Positions 44,023 to 56,190 of a stretch of DNA of 64,000 nt are shown here, in pieces (the first letter of the stretch is position 1; the number at the start of each line of letters is the position of its first letter). Source of the stretch: Trigonopsis variabilis (taxonomy: Eukaryota; Ascomycota; Trigonopsidomycetes; Trigonopsidales; Trigonopsidaceae); assembly GCA_003707065.3 (NCBI GenBank), contig PPXM03000002.1, positions 620,001 to 684,000 of the forward strand, given 5' to 3'. The translations under genes were made by a program, and so were the position numbers. The notes beneath the pieces are model-generated. The model did not search any database and was not told the DNA's origin. It saw only the letters and a program-made list of their open reading frames with translations.

Positions 44023-46472
44023 CTATCTTCGTGACCCTCGTAACTCTGTCAGTCGCGCCTCTGCCTTTGCGTGGTTTTGAGCTAAAGGTCAGTTATTTTC
44101 AAAGAAGCTAGACTTACCGGCTGCCTTGTAATACCACTTCTCGGCCTCCTTGCGATCTTCTGGGATTCCAATTCCAACCTCGTAAAAGTATCCAAGGGCA
44201 TATTCAGCCTTGGCCAAGCCCTTCTCGGCGGCTTTTCTGGCCCATAAGTAGGCTTCTCGGTCAGATTGTTTAAGAATTCCTTCGGATCCAGTCAAGTACC
44301 ATCCGCTCAGAGCAAGCTCGCTTTCTGGGTCTCCTTGCGCAGCGCCTTGACTATACCAAGCCAGCGACTTGCGGTTATCCTTCCTACGTCCAAAATCTCC
44401 ATGCTCATACGCCTTTCCTAACCGGAACTGGGCCGGAGCATAAGACCAATGGGCAGCCTTGCAAATCAATTCAAAAGCACGCTTGCCGTTCTTTCTCACT
44501 CCAGCATCGGGTATTCCAAACTCGTATATCTGAGCAAGCTCAAATAAAGCATGAGGCGCCGACTCTGTCGCTCCATTAGCAGCTCTTTCCAAAAGATAAA
44601 GTCCTTGCCTAACGTCCACACCTTCGTTCAACTGGCCTCGTAAGAGAATTATTCCCATCTTGTACAAGGCAGCTTGGTCTTCCAATGCAGCCCCTCGCTG
44701 ATACCATAGTAAGGCGCTTTGGTAATCTCGGTCTGTCCCTGCTCCTAGCTCGTAACACTGTGCTAGACGATAGGCAGCCTTGGGGTGCTGTATTTTCGCT
44801 GCTCTCATGTAATAATCAAAAGCTCGTGATTGATTCGGTTCCAATCCAAGATCACCATTGCCATAGGCTTGACCAAGGCGAAAAACCGCTTCAGGATAGG
44901 GCTTGCTATCACTAGATAGAGTTTTCAGTATTTTAAGAGCCTCATAAGTCCACCCATCCCGTCGCCTCTCGGCAGTCTGCACATCGACACCAAGCTCAGC
45001 CAACGAATCGCAAGCTTCTAGTAGGGTTTCAGCATAGCTAAACTGAATATGCTGATCTCTTGGATTCTGGAAAGCTAACCTCTTTGCTTGATCAAATGCA
45101 GCCATGGTCAGTTCTTGTTTTTCTTTTTCTCCCTCTGTAATTTCCTGCGGATAATTATCATATTCACCCTCGTCCTCATCACCCGCCGCATTAGCACCCA
45201 TGCCATATCTTGCATCATCACGATCCCGCACTGTCTCATTACCACTCGCCGTTCGAGATCCGCTGGGGCTATCTTGGAGATAGTAGTTGACAAGCTCATA
45301 TTCAGTGGCCCCGCCGGAAGGCTTCAGGCGATGGGTCGAGCTATCGATAGCTCCCGGATCGGTATTAGCTTCGATTCTGTTGCGACTCTTTGGAACCGAA
45401 AGAGTCTCTTCGTACTCGTCGACAGGATAAGGCAATGGCTTAGAAGTAGAAACCTCCTTATCAGGATAAGGTAAGGTATGGGAACTCGAAGTCTTTGCAA
45501 GAGAAGATTGACTTGACGTTGTTGATTTGCTTGTCACGGCTGCCGAGGAATAAGGAGATGCCCCATCGTTAGAATAAGATGAAGGTTCAGCAGGAAGAGG
45601 TCGATTGGAGTAAGGAGACGGAAGAGGACCGTCCTCTTCGTAGGTTTCATACTGTCGTTGAGATTGAGCAGAAGAATATTGGGTGCGCCCATTGTTTGCA
45701 TAAGTTTGTCTGGGCTTCTGGGTTGCCTGTCCTTGAGACTGGGGTTGAGATTGAGGTTGGGGAGGCAGTTGCCTATTTGTGGAAAGATTCTGAGTAGGCA
45801 GCTGATCTCTTGTATATGAATCCTGTCTTGGCTGAATAGGAGGAGGCGTTTGAGAGTAGGGATTAGACTGATAAGGCCGAGAAGGCTGTTGGCCGTTTTG
45901 ATGTGGCGGAGGCTGCTGAGCATACTGATAGGGAGGCTGCTGTTGCCCATAAGGTTGCATATATTGTTGCCTTGGTGGCTGGCCGTATGGCTGACCCATT
46001 GGAGGTTGAGGACCAGGGTAGGGTCTTTGAGCGCCGTAAGAACGGCCAGGCGGTTGACCTTGAACTGGTGGTCTACCACCGACAGGAGGTCGGTTAGCAT
46101 ACATATTATTAGGCTTTGGACCGCTGTTTTCTGGGGGCCGGGGATAAGCTCCTCCACTTTGACCTGCTAATGGTCTAGGGTAGGCTCCTTGAGGTGGTCT
46201 CGAGTAGTGATTTTGTCCTGGAGGCACCTGATTCTGAGGATTATACTGATAATTTGCAGGAGGATGTGTTGGCTGTTGACCGGAGAAAAAATGGGCAGGA
46301 GGGCCAGGTCGTTGATTAGGCACTCCCCTTTGGCCCATTGAGGTTTGCCCATTAGGAGGATACTGTTGAATATTTAAATTTGACATTCCAGCTGACAGCT
46401 ATTAAGTTAGACACAAACTATCTTGTAACGCACCTGGCGATCGTAAGGTTGAGGCCCGTTCTGGCCATTCAT
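44023..46472 (-). CDS. SKT5: Sel1-repeat chitin synthase activator (Skt5/Chs4 family)
   Basis: Exons 46434-46472 (39 nt), 44118-46398 and 44023-44081; introns of 35 and 36 nt; 792 residues. The N-terminal half is Pro/Gln/Tyr-rich and disordered (repeated YGQPP and QQPPYQ-like patterns). The C-terminal half has about seven Sel1 repeats, for example KAAYRLAQCYELGAGTDRD and PAQFRLGKAYEHGDFG. These proteins bind and activate class IV chitin synthase (Chs3) at the bud neck or septum. The last exon restores the typical ending AAAQNHAKAEARLTEL; no CaaX prenylation box is present, unlike S. cerevisiae Chs4. The first 39-nt exon joins in frame to an internal Met, so a shorter start at 46386 is possible. 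Confidence 0.85.
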
Positions 46473-46931
46473 CTCCACTTCAAGGGACAGCCGAGGGTCT
46501 CAATCAAAAAAGCAAAGTCTGGAATTTCGTATTCAGTGTCCTGACGGCCTCAGCGGATTTCTAACGTGGTTTTGGACGGAGTGCGGAGCTAGAGTAAGAA
46601 GGGTACTATCTGGAACGCGTCTGGGAACCCCACCCCTGTTACTGATTTCGATGGTCCAAGAATTGACTATACTGTGAACAGGCATGAAAGAAAATAAGGA
46701 CATTTACGCACTCTATAAATTACTTGCTTGATTGATGTTCTACCAGGCCAATTTACCCTGGTCTCGTGGACGGTTGCAAAGGAGGCTCTGTCGTGGTTGT
46801 GTCTGAATCGTGTAGCCTTGGCGACCGAATCATCGCTTGATTAAAGGCAATTACGACGACTCAGCAAGTAGGTTAGCAACGAACGGGGGAAGAACACAAC
46901 CACATCGTCCAAGTCAGTTACTTGTTTCAAT
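46473..46931. promoter_or_regulatory. Divergent SKT5/CBP4 promoter region
   Basis: About 460 bp between start codons. No repeat or RNA gene seen. Confidence 0.4.
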
Positions 46932-47360
46932 ATGTCAGCAAAAGCATTCCGTGCCCTTCTTGGCGGTGGTAGTATTGTTGGAATAGGTCTCTACTGTTTC
47001 TACTATACAGTTCCCACAAAGGCACAGCTGGTCGAGCACTTGGACCCCGATCTGAAGCGAGAATATTATGAGAACGTTAAGAATCACGAAGAGGAGAAAT
47101 TCAGATTAAGTTTGGCGGTTGCTCAGAAGGCAGACTATCCGATTTGGCTTAATGAGGAGCGATTCCATCGTGATATCGAGAAGGCTTACCAGGAGCTGCA
47201 TAAAAATGACTCAATTAAGCCTCTTCCTGGTAAAATCAATAAAGATGCTTTAGCTCTGGAACAGGCTGAACAGGCTGCGGTGGCAAAGGCTCGGGAAAGT
47301 CGACCAGAAAGCTCGAGTGACTCGTCCTCAAGTCAGCGACGGTGGTGGTGGATCAGGTGA
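46932..47360 (+). CDS. CBP4: Cytochrome bc1 complex assembly factor Cbp4
   Basis: Single exon, 142 residues. One N-terminal membrane segment (LGGGSIVGIGLYCFYYTVP) is followed by the Cbp4 core TKAQLVEHLDPDLKREYYEN and a charged helical tail, which faces the intermembrane space in the yeast protein. It stabilises newly made cytochrome b together with Cbp3-Cbp6. Small size, single membrane pass and core motif all fit the fungal family. The Ser-rich end and RRWWWIR tail are variable between species. Confidence 0.88.
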   Translation: MSAKAFRALLGGGSIVGIGLYCFYYTVPTKAQLVEHLDPDLKREYYENVKNHEEEKFRLSLAVAQKADYPIWLNEERFHRDIEKAYQELHKNDSIKPLPGKINKDALALEQAEQAAVAKARESRPESSSDSSSSQRRWWWIR

Positions 47361-48867
47361 TTGCATTCATTGTACGATTGGTTTAGTCCGTTTGTAAATA
47401 TCTTTCAATTTTCAAGGACCGGATTCGTTATTGCACGTTGCATGGACTTTAGCTGTCAAAATGATCCTTACCCTGCGCTCTGTATTGTAGATCGCTACTA
47501 GGCGTTAGGCTAGTCTGCTTCTGCTCTTATGTATCACGAAGGAGTAGTTAAGTGTCCTGCCGTCATCTTCCTTGAGCTCGTCTTGTCACAAGTACCCTCA
47601 AGGTACCAGCATCGTCCACGACACGTTTCCTGACTGGATCAGTCGCTGTCTCCAGACTATTCACATGTAGTAAGCAACACTGGTAAGTCGTGGAATAACT
47701 CATGGTTTTATAGAGTTGGAAGACATCATGGTTCCAGAAGAAACATGGCGAATTTATATATTTGTACTCATGAAAAGAAGCATTCTCCATAGCGCAGTTA
47801 CCTCACCTAGCTTGGTCATCATTGTCGGTGAATATCAGATGGCTTCATTAGTGCGAAAAAGCAAATTCCTTTTTCTATCATTTCAGGGACGTCTGCAGTT
47901 GTCAAGATCTTTTACAAACATAAACTGGTGAATAGTCCTATCAGGGAGTCTGTGCGCTAATTGGTGGTTATTATACGACACTCCTTTATGTAAATTACTC
48001 ATAGAGACCCAAAAGCAAGCTCAGCAAATCACTCATATATGGTAGAAAATCGACAGTTATTCTTGCCTCAAAAGAACACCGTGGTCTCTCCAGCACGGTG
48101 CAGTAAGTGAAACGCGTCCCAATTAGGCTGCGACCGCAAATTCACATGTATCGGTAATCAATGATCAGCGTTAACTTTTGGATTGACTTCTTCGACTGTG
48201 TTACCGGACTTTAAATTCCGATTCCAAAATGACTAGTAAACTTGCTCTCAAAGGCTCGAACATAATAGAAGCATATTTGATCGATCAGCTTGCATTCACA
48301 TCTAAAAATGGCTCTTTACTACAGTGAACTGGTGCACAGACAAGTCACCTTCAGGTCGGGCTTACCCGGGCTTGCCCATGATAGCTTCTAGGGGCCCGTT
48401 CAAGTCCCCGGTGATTACTAGGACAAGTGATATCCAGCATTAAAAAAGGAATGAAAACAGCATATAACGCAAGTTCAGTAGGGATCGGATCAGAATTAAT
48501 GATTTAATTATTCAGAATATTCCAGAATCTCACTAAATATGCAGCTTAGGCGGGCCTGTTTCATTCGTAGCACCTCCGAATTGGTCCCATCTGGCCGCTA
48601 AACTTTCTCCGTGCCCCCGAAAGCAACGAGAAGATTATAGGCTTAATTGAAGGAAAATGGGCAAACAACTAGACAAATAGAGAAATTGGGCAAGAACATT
48701 GAGCAATAAAATTAATTACTCAAGCGAGTCTCAAAAAGAGACGGTGAAAGGTTATAATTAAGGATTGGTTGAACTGGGTGTCTCGCCCCGGATTGTAGCC
48801 GTGACATCACAAGCCGAGCGTTTATATATAGGGCTGATACCCCACATTTGCAGAGAAGAAAGCAACC
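47361..48867. other. 1.5-kb region between CBP4 and malate synthase
   Basis: Mainly the malate synthase promoter. It has a TGACATCA element near 48802 (CRE-like, one base off the palindrome) and a TATA box at 48821. Small frames at 47563-47790 (minus, 75 codons) and 47716-47931 show no family features. No tRNA found. Confidence 0.4.
48821..48830 (+). promoter_or_regulatory. TATA box of malate synthase
   Basis: TTTATATATA, 38-47 bp before the ATG at 48868, with a CRE-like TGACATCA about 15 bp further upstream. The arrangement suits a strongly regulated carbon-source gene. Confidence 0.5.
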
Positions 48868-50534
48868 ATGTCTGAGAAGCTTGCTACATCGCCATTGGAG
48901 AATGTTGAGATCTTGGGAAAGGTAGATGATGCCGCCCGCAAGATCCTCACCCCTGAAGCTGTCGCTTTTATCGCGACTCTTCACCGAACATTTGAGCCCA
49001 CTCGACGAGCCTTATTGAAGCGCCGAGCTGAGCGCCAAAAGGAGATCGACCAAGGAAAATTTCTTGACTTTTTGCCAGAGACCAAGGCTATCAGAGACGA
49101 TCCTACATGGAAGGGAGCTCCTCCTGCTCCTGGCTTGGCTGATCGTCGAGTTGAGATCACTGGTCCTACTGATCGAAAGATGGTTATTAACGCTTTGAAC
49201 TCTGATGTCAGCACGTATATGGCTGATTTCGAAGGTAAGGTGATCTTTTAGGAGTTGTATTAACTTTAGATTCATCTACTCCTACATGGGATAACATGAT
49301 CAATGGCCAAATTAACCTTTATGATGGCGTCCGACGTCAAATTGATTTTACTGTTGCTGGAGGAAAGAGTTACAAGCTGCGAACTGACCGGAAATTACCC
49401 ACTTTGATTGTTCGACCCCGAGGTTGGCATTTACTTGAGAAACATTTCCTTGTCGATGGAGAGCCCGTTGCCGGTGGTATTTTCGACTTTGGACTCTACT
49501 TCTTCCACAATGCTAAGGTCCTTGTCGAAAGCGGATACGGCCCTTATTTCTATTTGCCTAAGATGCAATCCCATCTTGAAGCTCGACTTTGGAACGATAT
49601 TTTCAACGTTGCTCAAGATACCGTTGGTCTCCCTCGCGGTACCATTCGAGGAACTGTCTTGATTGAGACTATTTTGGCCGCCTACGAAATGGAAGAGATC
49701 ATTTACGAGCTTAGACAGCATTCTTCTGGTCTTAACTGTGGTCGATGGGATTACATCTTCTCCACCATCAAGACTTTCAGGAATCACAAGCAGTTCATTC
49801 TCCCCGATCGAAGCGATGTGACCATGACTGTTCCATTTATGAGTGCTTATGTTAAGCTACTCATCAAGACCTGCCACAAGCGAGGTGTCCACGCCATGGG
49901 AGGCATGGCTGCTCAAATTCCAATCAAGAATGATGCTGCCGCTAATAAGGTCGCTATGGAAGGCGTCTACAAGGATAAGATCCGAGAGGCTACTGCAGGT
50001 CACGATGGCACTTGGGTTGCTCATCCTCAACTGGCTTACATTGCTAATGATGTCTTTGACAAGTACATGCCTACCCCTAATCAAATCTTCCGTCTTCACG
50101 AAGAATATGAGGTTACTGCTCGTGATTTGATCAACACCTATATTGAGGGAGGTAAGATCACCATCGAAGGTATCCGCAAGAACCTCTACATTGGTTTAGG
50201 ATATATCGAGGCCTGGCTTCGAGGAATCGGATGCGTCCCCATTAACTATCTCATGGAGGATGCTGCCACTGCTGAAGTGTCCCGGTCTCAGTTATGGCAA
50301 TGGGCCAAACACGGTGCCGTCACTGCCGATGGAACCAAGGTTACTCCTGAGTTGAATGTCAAGATCCTTCACGAGGAAGCCGCCAAGCTAGAAAAGAATG
50401 CTCCTCCTGGCAACAAGTTCAAACAGGCCGCTCAAATCTTTGAGGGACAAATTACCGGTAAAGACTACGCCGAGTTTTTGCCTTCGTTGCTTTACGATGA
50501 TGTCGTCAAGCTGACAAGCCCTGCTAAGTTGTAG
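48868..50534 (+). CDS. MLS1: Malate synthase, peroxisomal (glyoxylate cycle)
   Basis: Exons 48868-49234 and 49270-50534; intron of 35 nt with branch ATTAAC only a few bases before the TAG; 543 residues. Motifs are [20 protein letters not shown] across the junction, [52 protein letters not shown] and [15 protein letters not shown], all matching malate synthase A. The enzyme condenses glyoxylate with acetyl-CoA to malate. The C-terminal AKL is a PTS1 signal for peroxisomes. Presence of this gene separates the organism from fission yeast, which lacks the glyoxylate cycle. The 2-hydroxy-acid oxidases nearby could feed glyoxylate into this step if they use glycolate. Confidence 0.96.
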
Positions 50535-50681
50535 AAGGAACTAGGCTTTACGGGTCACGAGAAATCAACTAGCTTATGAAATGGTGCATAAAGGATTGTG
50601 TCGTAGACTTGAGCTCTGAATGCCATTAGCTTATCTAGCTTTTCTGTTCTATTTATTATACATTCAAGACCACCAGGGTCA

Positions 50682-51218
50682 TTATTGACTATGTTCTTTT
50701 CTTGCTTGTCTCCATTTAGCAATAGCGCGTGTGAAGCCTGTCCAGGTGACACCGTCGTTGACGAGGTTGAAGGAAACACCGAGTGAAGCCACATCTTTAT
50801 TTCTTGATTCATCATCAAAAAATATCATGTCCTGAAAAGGGTACTTGCCATTATAATGAGAATCGATGGCCCTGAAGTGCTTGATTTTGGATGTAGTACC
50901 CCATTCACAGTGGTCAAAGTAGTTAAGCATGGGGATGCCTCCGATCTTGTAAGCTTTTAGCATCTTCTTTGCGATATCTGGGCGACACGTCCGACTTGCT
51001 GCGATTATGAATATTTTGTTCTCCTTAAGAAAGGTGAGTATGCGTTCCACATCGGGAAACAACTGAAATCGCTGTCGATGGGCATCCACTAGAGTTTTGC
51101 CGTCGTCGGAAACCTTGAAAGGAAGGGAGATGTGAGTATCGCACCAAAGAGGCCATAGGGTATAATCCAAGTCAAAAACAACTACAGATGGCAAGGGCCC
51201 AGATTCGAGTTTAGACAT
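50682..51218 (-). CDS. MDP1: HAD-family magnesium-dependent phosphatase (MDP-1 type)
   Basis: Single exon, 178 residues. The HAD motif I DLDYTLW gives nucleophile Asp16 and acid Asp18; motif II is in IIAASRTCRPDIA and motif IV in MIFFDDESRNKDVASLGV. Length and the WPLWCDTH strand match MDP-1 (protein-tyrosine or sugar-phosphate phosphatase, suggested fructosamine-6-phosphatase). Cytosolic by default. It is convergent with malate synthase and divergent from the next, unrecognised gene. Confidence 0.9.
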   Translation of the reverse strand: MSKLESGPLPSVVVFDLDYTLWPLWCDTHISLPFKVSDDGKTLVDAHRQRFQLFPDVERILTFLKENKIFIIAASRTCRPDIAKKMLKAYKIGGIPMLNYFDHCEWGTTSKIKHFRAIDSHYNGKYPFQDMIFFDDESRNKDVASLGVSFNLVNDGVTWTGFTRAIAKWRQARKEHSQ

Positions 51219-51721
51219 CGATCGTTGTTAAAAAGATAGCGAGCGCATCAAGTCTGTCAGTACCGACACTGTTGGCAACTATGATGCAACCCAATTTAGT
51301 ACCGGTATCACCGGGAAATTGCTTGTCTGAACCGTCGGTCATCTCACAGACCCCATGATCTTAAGACTAGAGCAACTCATTAATATACTACTGATATCAC
51401 GTAACTTGATGGTAATAGTCACTATTTTAATAGAACTAGCATCTAATATAAAGTCTGAACAATTATTTCTCTACCTCTTCTGAGTATGAACATTGTAGTT
51501 GATACTTATGCCCAGTCAAGCTTTGAAGCTTCCCATGTTACCCGGTATCATATATAATCTCGTGCACACATCTAATCTCAACCTCAACTCATCTTGCTTG
51601 ATCGCTCCCGGATTTATACTTATTCCATTCGTTATCTTTTTTATATTCTCATATTTTCTCTTAACCTAGCTACTTCACGTTATCAATACTACTCAATTTA
51701 CCTAATCATTCGGCTGCATAA
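51219..51721. promoter_or_regulatory. Divergent promoter of MDP1 and the unrecognised gene
   Basis: About 500 bp. The right half is a long pyrimidine-rich leader (51580-51700), common just before fungal start codons of highly expressed genes. Confidence 0.4.
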
Positions 51722-53377
51722 ATGAGATCTATATGCAACACATCTTCAAGTCGTGTCCAAGAGGCAAAGCTGCAAGATGGTGAATACACAGCTAAACTAA
51801 AAGAAGCAAGAGGTATATGTCCTTATTGTTCCAATGTCTCCAAGCAGACGACTGCAAAAGAAGACTTCTTATACCCGCCTATCAAATCTAATACCATGTG
51901 CTTACCCACTGTCTCTCCATTCTATCAATACTTGGTTATCGCTGGAGACACCATGTTGAATCATACCTGCCCATGGTCAGAGGAAAGTTTCTTTAATCGT
52001 TATTGCCAGAATGAGCCTATAAGGAATCACTTTGTCTGCACTAATTGTCGCCAGGCGATTGAGCCGAACACGAAAGATTTGCAACAGTTGATTGACTCGA
52101 AAAAATTATGCTTGCATAAAGCTAGATCGGATTCTAATACCTCGGGGGCTCGTGCTAGTATACAGGAATCCTCGCATGTTCCATTACCCCCTGAGCCTGC
52201 ACATTCCCCTCAGTCTGAAAGACGACGCTCTCGCTCTCCTAATTCGACGCCTGCCAGTCTCGAGGAGTCAGATTATCTAGCTTCTTATTACTTCTATGAT
52301 CCTGCTGATAGAGAATATATTGAGAATGAATTAATGATAAGGCCTTGGAAAGGTGAGGAAGATTGCAAGTCTCATAATCCCTCAAACGCATCTAATGCTT
52401 CGATTGAAAAGCTTGGAAGCAGTAATAAAGGAGTTCGCAACAATTCTATCTCTGCTCCTATTGCAAGACATAGACGCTCTCTCACGGTTTTGGCCAACAA
52501 CGATCAGGGCAAGACTAGCGATGAAGAAGAAGGTCAAGATGTTTATGATGTCGAGGAGCGGCGTTTCTTGCCTTGCGACGAGGGTTCTCAAGGTGATAGG
52601 TTTCTCCCGGCAGAAGGTACCGATTCCGAACGCTCGGTTAGTGGAAACCCAAGGAAGCTGGGGCCTCACAACAGCACGACATTAGACGATAAGTCCACTT
52701 GTCTTTATAATGGGACGGGCGTTGTTGCTCCTTTCGCGAATGAAATGGAGAGAAAGCGGTTCGTGACTTCCATAGGTTTGAGGAAACCACCCAAGATAAA
52801 AGTCTCCAAGATGAGTGCAGCTTATACTGGTGGTCAATTGTCCTGCAGCATATGCCAAAGAAGTCCAAAGCCAGTATGCAGTCTGTCTGTGGCGACGGAA
52901 GAAGATCCAAGAAGCGCCTTAGATGACTCCTCTTCAAGCGAACATATCATACCAAACAATAGAGAATACAAGAAAAGCCGTCGCCTCAAAAGACAAGATC
53001 GAAATGAGTATACTGGTCGACCTCTGTGTTTATTGGATGCGAAACTGAATAACAACAGTCGTCTCCACCTTCAGGTGAAATCGCCAAAAACAGTTACACC
53101 TGCACAAGATAACTCATTTAAGCAACATTCTGACGTGGACGAAGAGCTCAACGATGTTGTCGGTGAATCCAGGAAAGCTTTAAGACCGGGCAATCTCGGA
53201 GACAGATCTCGTTGGACTCGCCTTCCCCAGGATTCCTCAGTGTACCAGACTCGTATTGCCAGGGACTATCATAACGTTTTTGGCTATACAAATAGGGCAA
53301 CGGCGCACGGACGTTTCAATACAGCCGAGGCTTATTTTAACGTTCGTGATCCTTTTGTCGCATTGCCGACGGTTTGA
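51722..53377 (+). CDS. Unrecognised protein with paired CxxC motifs
   Basis: Single exon, 551 residues, ATG at 51722 behind a pyrimidine-rich leader. I do not recognise the family. The N-terminal about 120 residues hold CPYC (C33, C36) and CTNC (C106, C109) with further Cys and His between (C60, H81, C83, C95), as if forming one zinc-binding fold. A third Cys cluster, CSICQRSPKPVC, lies at about residue 378. The rest is Ser/Arg/Glu-rich and probably disordered, with SERRRSRSPNST and other SP sites. No signal peptide or membrane segment. Codon use looks ordinary. A nuclear or signalling role would fit, but nothing in sequence or neighbours proves it. Confidence 0.7.
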   Translation: MRSICNTSSSRVQEAKLQDGEYTAKLKEARGICPYCSNVSKQTTAKEDFLYPPIKSNTMCLPTVSPFYQYLVIAGDTMLNHTCPWSEESFFNRYCQNEPIRNHFVCTNCRQAIEPNTKDLQQLIDSKKLCLHKARSDSNTSGARASIQESSHVPLPPEPAHSPQSERRRSRSPNSTPASLEESDYLASYYFYDPADREYIENELMIRPWKGEEDCKSHNPSNASNASIEKLGSSNKGVRNNSISAPIARHRRSLTVLANNDQGKTSDEEEGQDVYDVEERRFLPCDEGSQGDRFLPAEGTDSERSVSGNPRKLGPHNSTTLDDKSTCLYNGTGVVAPFANEMERKRFVTSIGLRKPPKIKVSKMSAAYTGGQLSCSICQRSPKPVCSLSVATEEDPRSALDDSSSSEHIIPNNREYKKSRRLKRQDRNEYTGRPLCLLDAKLNNNSRLHLQVKSPKTVTPAQDNSFKQHSDVDEELNDVVGESRKALRPGNLGDRSRWTRLPQDSSVYQTRIARDYHNVFGYTNRATAHGRFNTAEAYFNVRDPFVALPTV

Positions 53378-56190
53378 TGTGATGACAAGACATGCCTGTC
53401 GAGCAGGTGAAGGGAGCGAATACTGTTATGGCTTGAGGAAGATGCCCTGTACAAGAATAAGATAATGAGCTTGGGGAAGAGTGGGTGAAGAGATAGGCTT
53501 TATCCGTCAGAAAAGAGATATTTCAAGACGCAGTGTGTATATTGAAATATATTTAATGCTGTAAAACGCGGTTAGTGGAAAAGTTTACGAGAACAGAGCC
53601 CGAAATGGATGGTGCAAGCCGTTTTGCTAGGGGGGACATTTTCTCTTCTAGACCTCAAAGACGAATGCGGCGAAGAGTCAAAATTGGGAAAGCAAAGTAG
53701 CCCTCAACCCGGAAGTTCTAGGAACCGTGGCTGATCTTTTTGTACTTTTGATCTTGAGCATTCATGATCTTTCATTCTTTGGCTACGGAAAAAAAGCAAA
53801 GCTTCAGCATACACGCTGAATATTTGATGACGCAGTAGCTGGGGCTTCATTGCTAAGAAAATAACGGTAAAATAAGAAGTGCCTCTCAGAGTGTCTCCAA
53901 AAGGCAAAGGAGCATGGTATAGGAGCGCATGTTTAGCGCTTGTACAACTAGGTCCCAATCTACTCCAATTTCGAGCATAAAGTCTCTAGCTAATCTAGAC
54001 ATGATCCTTTTCATCTTGTTACTACTGAAGACAGCGTAGCAGTGGGAAACGAGACGACCAGGCGAGTAACATTGACCCTGATTGGCACCCAGACTCGGAA
54101 AAGATCAAAGCGATTAAAAGGAATGGTCAAAGAGAGATTACAGGCAGATTACATGGAAAGCCGACAAGCGAGAGTCCAATACGCTCGCTACTCTATCTTG
54201 ACAACGCCTGTCTATCTACTCATACAATGTGGTGGTGGTACCAACAACGTTGAAAGGCAAAGGCCATAATCTGCGCAAGATCCAATCGAGCTGTTTATAG
54301 TAAAGAGCTGCGGACGCGGTCACGGGCTTAAGATCCAATCACAAGACCTGCGCTACGGTGACTAAGCTGTCCAACAGGTGAATAGGCGAAGGCCAGTATT
54401 GTCTGCTGGGGCTGTCGAATAGCCTTCTTTTCTTTGCGAGGATGCTAAGACATGATTTATTCAGGTCATGCTGATTGGAGAGTAGATGCAAAAAAGTAAA
54501 GAATTGTGTTTCGAAAGCAGTGGTGTTACGATCCAAGCATCTTGGAACCATAGAACAAGCCAGGGGTAAGTAGCCTGCACTACACGGTTGATTGCGTCAA
54601 CGGGTTTCCATTGCACATATCAAGCAATTGAAAAAGGATGAATGATCAAGATTTATGCTTGAGATCGAGGGAATATTGACCCTAGCACAGAACCGGCCCT
54701 TGGGATGACATGTCATTTCCGCTCAAATAGCACGCCAAGACTTCAAAGCCCGACTGCTTACACGGCGGAAACATCTCCTTCACAATCATTGCCACGCCAT
54801 ATTTGGTTTGGATCGAGTAGATCTGATATTGGGTTTAAAAGTGTAATCACATAGGCGCTACCCCACAACAGGGGTGTATGGAAGTTCGCTAAGTAATGTA
54901 CTTCGGGGCTCAGTTTAGGCTGTCATCCTGTTAGATGCGACGTGCTTATCTGATCACTAGAAACAGCTGTATTTTCTCTTGTGATTGTAAATGGAATGAC
55001 ATTTTATTGGTGACATCCCTAGCGTTGTCGATCATACATGCCATTACAATTCGGGACCTCTTTGTTTGAGTAGCCAAGACATGATGAATCTGCCTAATCG
55101 GGTAAATAAGTGGCCGGTCACGTCAGGTTTAATCGAAAGACAGAAGAAAGCGCGCTAGACGAAACGCAAACAAAGTCGCTAGTATATTGAGATTATCTCC
55201 GATAGTCATCATGACCATGAGCCATCCTCATCGGGTGGTTATGGCCTTTGGTTATGGCCTTTGATTTCGACCAGACAACAAGATCATTATGGTGCCCATA
55301 GCGTTGGGTGAGTTTGTGGCTTGTCAAAACACAGTGAGTTTTGCCCATGTTTGAATTGCTTGATTAGTAGAAATGGTAACGAGAAAGGAACAGCCGTGTG
55401 TGATAACTTGGTTGTTGTGTGAGGAATGGCTCAACTTTTCGCTGTTGACTTTTTGACCACGATCGCTCCACTCACACATATCGGGCCACAATTGTGCTGG
55501 TTAATGCGTCGAGGCTGAAAATTGTTCTCGTTATGCAGAAGGAAAAGCTCCAAGAATTCGGATCCAACCTTTTCTTTCGTAGCCTTTCCGAGCGGATGAA
55601 GGGTCATATTGCAAGAAAACTACAACATTTGAACATTTGTGATGATCACCCTATTGGCATGTTTGCTGCCGACGTTATTCCCGGCTTTGTTTAATCGCGC
55701 CAGGCTGTCTCATTACCTCCGACATAAGGCCACTAGTATTCACCGTCTATAATGGCCTTGTTCTCTAAAAGGAATGCCCGCGATGCAGAAGCTTAGTTTG
55801 TCTTTATTGGCAGCTTCCAATGTAGATCCTCGCCCCGTACGATTTCTTCGCACACTGTTGGACTTTGGGCTCAATTCCAAGGCTTCCTAGTCAAAGATCT
55901 TTGCTTCATCCTCGCCATTGTCTTAGGTCGGTCCATCTAATCTCCGATGGTTCGTGTCCCATTCGTCATCCACGGTATCTTCCGAAAAAGGTAGTACTCA
56001 ACCGAGTACATTTGTTCGTCCCTGATTACTAATGGCTACGCGGTCAGATGACAAGATATTTTTGCGACCGTTACAAGGGGAAAAGCAGTTAGCCAACAAG
56101 TTTCCATTTAAAAACAACACAACTCCTATACACTCTGAATGAAGCGCCAGAGGAAGAGACGAAACACATGTAATCCATCACTGTATTTTT
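53378..56190. other. 2.8-kb gap between convergent genes, content unknown
   Basis: Flanked by two 3' ends, so no known promoter needs this space. It contains a small ATG frame (55533-55694) and a 13-bp tandem duplication GGTTATGGCCTTT at about 55237-55262. I find no protein family, tRNA boxes, snRNA signature or transposon ends. Confidence 0.5.
55533..55694 (+). CDS. Possible 53-residue small protein in the convergent gap
   Basis: ATG-initiated frame with an amphipathic charged start (QKEKLQEFGSNLFFRSLSER), then a mixed C-terminus ending VIPGFV. No family recognised and no intron evidence. It could be chance, a relic, or a conserved small ORF. Confidence 0.25.
   Translation: MQKEKLQEFGSNLFFRSLSERMKGHIARKLQHLNICDDHPIGMFAADVIPGFV

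Noticed and set aside
55540-55565. Adjacent GAATTC and GGATCC sites, resembling a cloning linker
   Set aside because: Flanking sequence is continuous and typical of the region, with no vector sequence; two six-base sites can touch by chance.
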